Below, piece by piece: positions 1 through 3,726 of a stretch of DNA of 5,941 bases. The notes beneath the pieces were generated by a model that was not told the origin of the DNA, did not search any database, and saw only the letters and a list, made by a program, of their open reading frames with translations. A program made the translations under genes and the position numbers. How positions within the stretch are numbered: the first letter of the stretch is position 1; the number at the start of each line of letters is the position of its first letter. Source of the stretch: Rhodoluna limnophila (GTDB taxonomy: Bacteria; Actinomycetota; Actinomycetes; Actinomycetales; Microbacteriaceae); NCBI GenBank assembly GCA_943326655.2, contig CALPUC020000060.1:1-5941 (forward strand). Direction: 5' to 3'.

Positions 1-419
1 GTTTGTGATTTAACTTCACCAACGGTCAGACCTTGGCTGTCCTTGTAGGTTACTTCTCCGGTGAAACCAGCCAACGCGGTAACCTCCGGACTAAATGCGT
101 AGGCCGGCAGAGAAAACACCGCGAATAGCCCCGCAGCAATTGAGAAGGTCGCGGTGCTGACAAAATTCTTTCGGAACGTTTCACGATTAATTCCGGTGAC
201 GATTCTTGAGCTGAACGAAGCAGATTTGCCAGCGGCCACCGAAGACTCGACTTCTAGCATTCGAGCGATGCGAAGAGCGCTCTTAGCTGCCTTAGCCTCA
301 GCGCGACTGAGCTTGGCATCTAATTTGTTTTGGACGGATTTACGACTGCGCAGTTCAAACTGCTCCAGGACGTTTACCTTGACGTCTGCACGTCGTCGCC
401 CGATCGGCTTTTTAGCCAA
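1..419 (-). CDS. Membrane-anchored or secreted protein with long cytoplasmic N-terminus (5' part; C-terminus off the left edge)
   Basis: Reading leftwards from a TTG at 419-417 gives 139 uninterrupted codons that run off the window. The start is set by a perfect GGAGG (430-426) six bases upstream; the frame closes at a stop at 452-450 with no ATG or GTG between. Residues 1-87 are basic and alanine/lysine-rich, with a helical, possibly coiled-coil stretch at about 31-56. Residues about 88-104 are hydrophobic, followed by an AYA motif at 106-108 that fits a signal-peptidase I cleavage site, so the rest is probably extracytoplasmic. No catalytic domain is inside the window. By memory of Microbacteriaceae gene order a cell-wall peptidase (NlpC/P60 or M23 type) would be plausible next to the DtxR gene, but nothing visible proves it. 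An 87-residue region ahead of the export signal is unusually long; the only internal Met (54) has no ribosome binding site. Confidence 0.75.
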   Translation of the reverse strand, partial: MAKKPIGRRRADVKVNVLEQFELRSRKSVQNKLDAKLSRAEAKAAKSALRIARMLEVESSVAAGKSASFSSRIVTGINRETFRKNFVSTATFSIAAGLFAVFSLPAYAFSPEVTALAGFTGEVTYKDSQGLTVGEVKSQ

Positions 420-456
420 ACCTAACCTCCGTGATAGACGGTCTTCGGACTATTGA

Positions 457-473
457 GTTTACCCAATGTTCAC
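457..473 (-). promoter_or_regulatory. Possible response-regulator direct repeat (MtrA-like) upstream of the secreted-protein gene
   Basis: On the minus strand two near-identical hexamers, GTGAAC and GTAAAC, are separated by ATTGG, giving 11 bp from start to start. They lie about 40-55 bases before the TTG start at 419. MtrA in Actinobacteria binds loosely conserved direct repeats resembling GTAAC with about this spacing, often before genes for cell-wall hydrolases and resuscitation factors. Neither copy matches GTAAC exactly, so this is a candidate site only. The rest of the 93-bp gap (420-512) holds the GGAGG ribosome binding site and no convincing promoter hexamers. Confidence 0.25.
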
Positions 474-512
474 GAGTTAAGCCATTTACGTCGACTGTGA
501 GGTTCCTGAACG

Positions 513-1205
513 CTATCGCTTGACAAAAAAGTGAAGCGCTAAGTCGTGGTCAATCTCGAGCCCGTCATCGGAACCAGACGCGGTGAGAAAGATGCGTTTG
601 GAACTGTGTTCAACGTCAATCAGAGCCCCGGGTATCAATCCAACAGCCTTTAACTGAGCTAGAAACTCCGGGTCGACCTGGGCTGGCTCACCTATTCTCA
701 TTAGCTTCAGTCCGGCTGCTCGTCCATGTTCGTCGAGTGCACTGAGCAGGGTTACGACGCCTTCGTGGAAATCGGGGTTCGCACTAAGACCCAGTTCGGC
801 TAATCCCGGAATAGGGTTTCCGTAGGGTGAACGATCTGGGGCAGAGATGAGTTCGAGAATCTTTCGCTCAACTTTTTCACTGATCACGTGCTCCCAGCGG
901 CAGGCCTCTTCGTGAACGTATTCCCAGTCGAGACCAATCACATCAGCCAGCAACCGTTCGGCGAGACGATGCTTACGCATCACACGGGTCGCCTGAAGTA
1001 ATCCCGATTCAGTGAGTTCTAACATTCGGTCGTCTCGAACCAGCATCAGGCCGTCGCGTTCCATACGCGCGACAGTCTGAGACACCGTTGGCCCGGAGTG
1101 GCCGAGTCTTTCGGAGATGCGAGCACGCATTGGCACCTGGCCCTCTTCAATCAACTCGAGGACGGTGCGAAGGTACATTTCAGTCGTGTCAATCAGATCG
1201 TGCAC
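513..1205 (-). CDS. dtxR: DtxR/IdeR-family iron-dependent transcriptional repressor
   Basis: This 230-residue protein is close to the length of DtxR of Corynebacterium (226 residues). It has an N-terminal winged helix (about 1-73) with the recognition segment SGPTVSQTVARMERDGL at 37-53, a dimerisation/metal-binding domain (74-140) and a C-terminal SH3-like domain (about 150-230). The metal ligands line up: Met10, Cys102, Glu105 and His106 for the primary site, and His79, Glu83, His98, Glu173 and Gln176 for the ancillary site. Met10 and Cys102 point to iron sensing rather than the MntR manganese type, which has Asp and Glu there. With Fe2+ bound it should dimerise and repress iron-uptake genes. 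The start is GTG at 1205-1203 with AAGGAG (1217-1212) six bases before it. It is divergent from serC across 44 bp and lies upstream of the secreted-protein gene on the same strand. No clean DtxR box is visible in its own promoter region. Confidence 0.95.
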   Translation of the reverse strand: MHDLIDTTEMYLRTVLELIEEGQVPMRARISERLGHSGPTVSQTVARMERDGLMLVRDDRMLELTESGLLQATRVMRKHRLAERLLADVIGLDWEYVHEEACRWEHVISEKVERKILELISAPDRSPYGNPIPGLAELGLSANPDFHEGVVTLLSALDEHGRAAGLKLMRIGEPAQVDPEFLAQLKAVGLIPGALIDVEHSSKRIFLTASGSDDGLEIDHDLALHFFVKR

Positions 1206-1216
1206 GACAAACTCCT

Positions 1217-1226
1217 TAGCTAGCTA
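1217..1226. repeat. 10-bp perfect palindrome between dtxR and serC
   Basis: TAGCTAGCTA is its own reverse complement and lies in the 44-bp gap between the divergent dtxR and serC starts. It abuts the dtxR ribosome binding site and covers where a serC -35 would fall. It could be an operator shared by both genes. It does not match the 19-bp DtxR consensus beyond a few bases, and a 10-bp palindrome can arise by chance. Confidence 0.35.
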
Positions 1227-1237
1227 CTTTCGTCAAG

Positions 1238-1243
1238 GATAAT
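1238..1243 (+). promoter_or_regulatory. Putative -10 box of a leaderless serC promoter
   Basis: GATAAT differs from TATAAT at one base and ends exactly 6 nt before the serC ATG at 1250. Transcription would start at or within a base or two of the ATG, giving a leaderless mRNA, a common arrangement in Actinobacteria. No good -35 hexamer sits 16-18 bp upstream. An alternative role is translational, because AAGGA at 1235-1239 is a weak Shine-Dalgarno sequence 10 nt before the start. Confidence 0.45.
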
Positions 1244-1249
1244 TGAACC

Positions 1250-2365
1250 ATGAGCGAAATCATTATTCCCAGCAACCTTCTTCCTAGCGATGGTCGATTC
1301 GGCTGTGGCCCGTCGAAGGTGCGCCCGGCTCAGCTGGCCGCTTTCGCAACGGAGGGTGCAGAGCTCATGGGAACCTCACATCGCCAGGCTCCAGTGAAGC
1401 ATTTGGTCAAGCGAGTTCAGGATGGGCTGATGGATTTGTTCCACAACCCAGCGGGCTACGAAATTGTTTTGGGAAACGGTGGCTCAACAGCGTTTTGGGA
1501 TGTGGCCGCGTTTTCGCTTGCCGACACCAAGGCTCAGAACCTTGTCCACGGAGAGTTTGGCAACAAATTTGCTAGCGCACTAAGCGCTCCTTGGTTGCAG
1601 AAGCCAACCGTTCTAAACGGCGAGCCAGGTTCGCGCTTGGAACTTCAGGCAGAAAGCGGTGTAGACATCTACGCCTATCCGCAGAACGAAACTTCAACCG
1701 GTGTGGTTGCTCCGGTAACCCGAATCGCCGGGGTAGACGAAGGTGCACTGTTTCTAACCGATGCCACCTCTGCCGCCGGTGGAATCGATTTCGACCCGCT
1801 GGAAACCGATGTCTACTACTTCGCTCCGCAGAAAAACTTTGCCTCGGATGGTGGCCTTTGGTTTGCCCTGATGTCTCCGGCAGCAATCGAGCGTGCCGAA
1901 CGCATCGCTGCAAGCAATCGGTACATCCCTGAGTTCTTGAGCCTCAAAACGGCTATCGACAACTCGCGCCTAAACCAGACTCTCAACACCCCGGCCATCT
2001 CAACTTTGTTCCTGCTAGCCGAGCAGATCGACTGGATGAATGAAAACGGCGGTCTCGCCTGGGCTCACCAGCGAACCAAAGTTGCCAGTGACCTGATTTA
2101 CAGCTGGGCTGAGCAGAACCGATTCGCCACGCCATTTGTGGCTAACCCAGAGCACCGCTCACAGGTGGTTGCAACCATCGACTTCGACGGCATCGATGCT
2201 GCTGAGATCTCGAAGGTGCTTCGCGCAAACGGCGTGGTAGACGTAGAGCCTTATCGCAAACTAGGACGCAATCAACTGCGAGTAGCGACCTTCACCGCCA
2301 CCGAAGCTGAAGATGTAGCACAGCTTCTGAAGTCGATCGATTACGTTATCGAGCACATCGGCTAA
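1250..2365 (+). CDS. serC: Phosphoserine aminotransferase (actinobacterial type)
   Basis: A cytoplasmic PLP enzyme that interconverts 3-phosphohydroxypyruvate plus glutamate with O-phosphoserine plus 2-oxoglutarate, the second step of serine synthesis; SerC can also act in the pyridoxine route. The 371 residues match the mycobacterial-type SerC length. Visible landmarks are GRFGCGPSKVRP (15-26), GTSHRQAPVK (41-50), the glycine-rich GNGGSTAFWD (75-84), QNETSTGV (145-152), TDATSAAGG (170-178) with Asp171 expected to pair with the PLP ring nitrogen, and FAPQKNFASDGG (191-202) with Lys195 as the Schiff-base lysine. NQLRVATF (341-348) is the usual C-terminal substrate-site segment. It starts with ATG at 1250 behind a -10-like box and a weak AAGGA. 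Its TAA stop overlaps the next start as TAATG, so the DUF2530 gene is probably translationally coupled. The frame is intact and complete. Confidence 0.96.
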   Translation: MSEIIIPSNLLPSDGRFGCGPSKVRPAQLAAFATEGAELMGTSHRQAPVKHLVKRVQDGLMDLFHNPAGYEIVLGNGGSTAFWDVAAFSLADTKAQNLVHGEFGNKFASALSAPWLQKPTVLNGEPGSRLELQAESGVDIYAYPQNETSTGVVAPVTRIAGVDEGALFLTDATSAAGGIDFDPLETDVYYFAPQKNFASDGGLWFALMSPAAIERAERIAASNRYIPEFLSLKTAIDNSRLNQTLNTPAISTLFLLAEQIDWMNENGGLAWAHQRTKVASDLIYSWAEQNRFATPFVANPEHRSQVVATIDFDGIDAAEISKVLRANGVVDVEPYRKLGRNQLRVATFTATEAEDVAQLLKSIDYVIEHIG

Positions 2366-2592
2366 TGAAACTCTTTGTCAAAGAGGAAGATCGACGGCCA
2401 GATCCAGAGCCGGTTAAAAGTAATGCCAGAACTATCGCTCTGGCAGGACTTTTGATTTGGTCGGCAGTTTTAGCCGTTTTTCTTATTTTTCCTTCGACTC
2501 TTCCAGCCGAAAAACCGTGGTGGCTTTTTACCTGCATCGTCGGCATCGTCCTCGGGCTCGCCTTCTACATCAAATTCGGTAGAGGCAAGTAG
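2365..2592 (+). CDS. DUF2530-like small two-helix membrane protein
   Basis: A 75-residue protein of unknown function. A charged, proline-containing N-terminus (1-20) is followed by two hydrophobic segments, about 22-43 and 52-70, and a short basic tail. The second segment carries the pattern PWW...C..G..LG (51-64), which I recognise from actinobacterial DUF2530 proteins; these are often encoded next to serC. The start is fixed by the TAATG overlap with the serC stop. Its last 40 sense codons and stop overlap the convergent DUF3027 gene in codon-aligned antisense. Its codons 18-30 also contain a terminator-like structure that best serves the opposite strand. A second small inverted repeat lies just inside the start. 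Role and partners are unknown; family assignment is from recalled motif pattern, not a search. Confidence 0.8.
   Translation: MKLFVKEEDRRPDPEPVKSNARTIALAGLLIWSAVLAVFLIFPSTLPAEKPWWLFTCIVGIVLGLAFYIKFGRGK
2371..2385 (+). repeat. 15-bp perfect inverted repeat just after the DUF2530 start codon
   Basis: CTCTTTG-T-CAAAGAG begins four bases after the ATG of the DUF2530 gene and six bases after the serC stop. In RNA it could fold as a 6-bp stem with a GUC loop and might influence re-initiation at the TAATG overlap. No U-tract follows, so it is not an intrinsic terminator. It could be chance, since it encodes the ordinary residues LFVKE. Confidence 0.45.
2416..2453 (-). terminator. Intrinsic terminator candidate for the csp-DUF3027 unit, inside the DUF2530 gene
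   Basis: The core inverted repeat is TGCCAGA (2424-2430), an 8-base loop, and TCTGGCA (2439-2445). Outside it, after 3 unpaired bases on each side, AAAAG (2416-2420) faces CTTTT (2449-2453). Read on the minus strand this is A-tract, 7-bp stem-loop, then TTACTTTT, ending about 55 nt after the DUF3027 stop codon: a normal terminator position. The symmetry means it could also act on plus-strand transcripts, where it would cut the serC message inside DUF2530. The stem is only 7 bp with four G/C pairs, so strength is uncertain. Confidence 0.5.
2470..2592. other. 123-bp codon-aligned antisense overlap of DUF2530 and DUF3027 genes
   Basis: The 3' ends of two convergent genes share these bases. Plus-strand codons start at 2365+3k and minus-strand codons cover the same triplets, so each codon of one gene is the reverse complement of a codon of the other. 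The DUF2530 stop TAG is read as Leu152 (CTA) in DUF3027, and the DUF3027 stop TAA is Leu36 (TTA) in DUF2530. Phe/Leu/Ile/Val codons of the membrane helix become Lys/Glu/Asp/Asn codons opposite. Confidence 0.85.
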
Positions 2593-3045
2593 CTTCTCTT
2601 CGGCTTGCTCGATTGAATCTTCATCCGGCACGTCCACGAATTCAAGTTCAACTTCGTCGTCGTCATCATCATCCGCGTCCTCAGAGCCTTCAGCCAGCGC
2701 TGCGGCCTCTTCAGCATCAAGTGCAGCCTGCGCCTCTAATTCGGCCTGCAGAGCCTTGTAGTCGGCCAACCGCTCTGACCATGGCACCCAGTTCGGAGCT
2801 ACCAACGAGTCGGCGCCAGGCATCATTACCACCTCTGAGATGGTTGGTTCCTGGCCCTCTGGCTGATAGATCGTAACCGACCAAAACCAGCCAAGGTAAC
2901 CGCGCAGAGTGCTCTGAAAAATGTAACTGCGTAGCCCGGGCTCTTCTTCGTCGGTGCGAATGTAATCGCCAACGGCTCGGCGTCCTCCGGTAAGGCGTGC
3001 GGCTTCCTGAGCGAACTCGCTCAGGTCTTTTAGGTTATTCGTCAA
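2470..3045 (-). CDS. DUF3027-domain protein with acidic/basic tail
   Basis: A 191-residue cytoplasmic protein of unknown function. Residues about 1-95 carry the recognisable family core: RGYLGWFWSVTIY (48-60), then ISEVVMMPGADSLVAPNWVPWSERL at 69-93. After this comes an alanine/glutamate-rich helix (95-120), an acidic run with six Asp at 125-130, and a tail that turns strongly basic (RFFGWKSRRKNKKNG at the end). Longer DUF3027 proteins, as I recall them, end in a cysteine-containing domain; no cysteine is present here, so this is a core-only form. The start is TTG at 3045-3043, the only usable initiator before the upstream in-frame stop. It overlaps the csp gene by 11 bp and has no clear Shine-Dalgarno site, so coupled translation is likely. 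Residues 152-191 are encoded opposite the DUF2530 gene. A role with the cold-shock protein is inferred only from linkage. Confidence 0.8.
   Translation of the reverse strand: MTNNLKDLSEFAQEAARLTGGRRAVGDYIRTDEEEPGLRSYIFQSTLRGYLGWFWSVTIYQPEGQEPTISEVVMMPGADSLVAPNWVPWSERLADYKALQAELEAQAALDAEEAAALAEGSEDADDDDDDEVELEFVDVPDEDSIEQAEEKLLASTEFDVEGEPEDDADDAGKKPPRFFGWKSRRKNKKNG
2654..2673. repeat. Trinucleotide (TCR) repeat coding the Asp run
   Basis: Three TCG-type units followed by three TCA-type units and a partial unit form a near-perfect 20-bp triplet tract. On the minus strand it encodes the six-aspartate run (residues 125-130) of the DUF3027 protein. Changes in unit number would keep frame and only alter the acidic run length. 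Confidence 0.7.
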
Positions 3046-3418
3046 GGTCGTCTGCGACGCGTCTCAAAATTGTGGCGATACGCCGTGCCTTTTCCGGTTC
3101 AGGTCGTCGTCCATTTTTGAATGATGGCCCGAGTCCGTCGAGAAGGCGAATCAAATCTTGCACCACAGCCGCTAGATCGTCTGGGCTGCGACGGTTCGCT
3201 TGAACCAGTGAGATCGGTGCTTCTAGAACACGCACGCTCATGGCCTGTGCTCCGCGCTGGGAATCCACCACGCTAAATTCAACGCGCGATCCTGGTTTCA
3301 CCGAGGTCATCCCGTCGGGTAGCGCAGAGGCGTGCAGGTAAACTTCTGCGCCCTCGTCTGATGCGATAAAACCAAATCCTTTGGCGTCATCAAAAAACTT
3401 CACTTTGCCGGTTGGCAT
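3035..3418 (-). CDS. cspB: CspB-like cold-shock protein with C-terminal helical extension
   Basis: A 127-residue single-strand nucleic-acid binding protein. Residues 1-67 form the cold-shock (OB-fold) domain, opening MPTGKVKFFDDAKGFGFI with RNP1-like KGFGFI at 13-18 and RNP2-like VYLHASAL at 26-33. Residues about 75-127 are a helical, actinobacterial-type extension (DDLAAVVQDLIRLLDGLG, then KARRIATILRRVADDLDE), as in the roughly 135-residue mycobacterial CspB, and longer than the 65-70 residues of minimal Csp proteins. Expected role is RNA chaperone or transcription antitermination. The start is ATG at 3418-3416, fixed by GGAGG (3429-3425) six bases upstream. The stop lies inside the DUF3027 gene (11-bp overlap), so the two form one transcription unit. 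It is divergent from the small membrane-protein gene across 63 bp. The symbol follows the mycobacterial homologue. Confidence 0.9.
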   Translation of the reverse strand: MPTGKVKFFDDAKGFGFIASDEGAEVYLHASALPDGMTSVKPGSRVEFSVVDSQRGAQAMSVRVLEAPISLVQANRRSPDDLAAVVQDLIRLLDGLGPSFKNGRRPEPEKARRIATILRRVADDLDE

Positions 3419-3445
3419 CTGAAACCTCCATGTGTTCGAATCTCC

Positions 3446-3451
3446 ATTTTA
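3446..3451 (-). promoter_or_regulatory. Putative -10 box of the csp-DUF3027 promoter
   Basis: On the minus strand TAAAAT matches TATAAT at five of six positions and lies 27 bases before the csp ATG. That predicts a short leader of about 20 nt containing the GGAGG site. No consensus -35 sits 16-18 bp upstream. A TTGACG at 3463-3458 is only 6 bp away from it, too close to pair with it. The short leader does not resemble the long 5' UTR of E. coli cspA. Confidence 0.35.
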
Positions 3452-3469
3452 CCGACCCGTCAAGAAAGG

Positions 3470-3483
3470 TATCCTAAAAGGAT
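3470..3483 (+). promoter_or_regulatory. Putative leaderless promoter -10 box and overlapping inverted repeat at the small membrane-protein gene
   Basis: TATCCT (3470-3475) fits the TAnnnT actinobacterial -10 pattern and ends 6 nt before the ATG at 3482, so transcription would begin near the start codon. TTTACC at 3448-3453 is a possible weak -35 with 16-bp spacing. A perfect 5-bp inverted repeat, ATCCT-AAA-AGGAT (3471-3483), spans the -10 and the start codon and could be an operator or a chance palindrome. AAAAGG directly abuts the ATG, too close to act as a standard ribosome binding site. Confidence 0.45.
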
Positions 3484-3724
3484 GGCAAACTCCTCAAATG
3501 GTCGTACTCGACTTCAGAATGCGATTGCTTATGCCATCGCCGGCCTGATCGGTCTTTCAATTCTTTCCATCGTGGCAATCATGGTGCTGACCGTGTTTTT
3601 CCCAAAGACTCCGGTAATCACGATTCTGGTTAGTTTCCCATGGTTGGCTTTGCCCACTTCGGCAGCACTGATCATCACCCTGTTGATTCTGCAAATTCGC
3701 TCCAAGGGTAAAGACAGCGCCTAG
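3482..3724 (+). CDS. Small two-helix membrane protein of unknown function
   Basis: An 80-residue protein: a polar, basic N-terminus (1-13), a first membrane segment at about 14-40, a short PKTP turn (41-44), a second segment at about 45-71, and a basic tail. Both termini are basic, so by the positive-inside rule it should be a hairpin with both ends in the cytoplasm. I do not recognise a named family. Similar small proteins before the helicase-associated gene in Microbacteriaceae are, from memory, sometimes labelled as transporter ATPases; nothing here supports that, since there is no nucleotide-binding motif. It is the first gene of the run leading to the XPB helicase, and its stop is two bases before the next GTG. 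The start is chosen because it is the first in-frame ATG, directly after the -10-like box. Confidence 0.75.
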   Translation: MANSSNGRTRLQNAIAYAIAGLIGLSILSIVAIMVLTVFFPKTPVITILVSFPWLALPTSAALIITLLILQIRSKGKDSA

Positions 3725-3726
3725 TC

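Noticed and set aside
154..456. 100-codon plus-strand open frame
   Set aside because: It lies opposite the minus-strand gene that has a perfect ribosome binding site and an export signal; its arginine/serine-rich product looks like an antisense shadow.
517..538. Imperfect hairpin with an A6/T6 loop at the dtxR 3' end
   Set aside because: The stem has a mismatch and no T-tract follows on either strand, so it is not convincing as a terminator; it also encodes the last dtxR codons.
1231..1236. TTGACG on the minus strand here and again at 3458-3463, as -35 boxes for dtxR and csp
   Set aside because: No -10-like hexamer lies 16-18 bp downstream in either case, and for dtxR the predicted start point would fall inside the gene.
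1206..1249. DtxR-box operator for autoregulation
   Set aside because: No segment approaches the 19-bp palindromic DtxR/IdeR consensus; only a short TTAGC core is shared.
1572..1998. Open frames on both strands inside serC
   Set aside because: Products are Arg/His/Cys-rich with no family resemblance, and serC motifs are continuous through the region.
2346..2546. 66-codon minus-strand frame at the serC/DUF2530 junction
   Set aside because: It has no ribosome binding site and a low-complexity product, and it competes with two better supported frames; the real minus-strand gene here is the aligned DUF3027 frame.
2613..3203. Plus-strand frames opposite DUF3027 and csp
   Set aside because: Pro/Arg/His-rich translations opposite clear domain-bearing genes; shadows.
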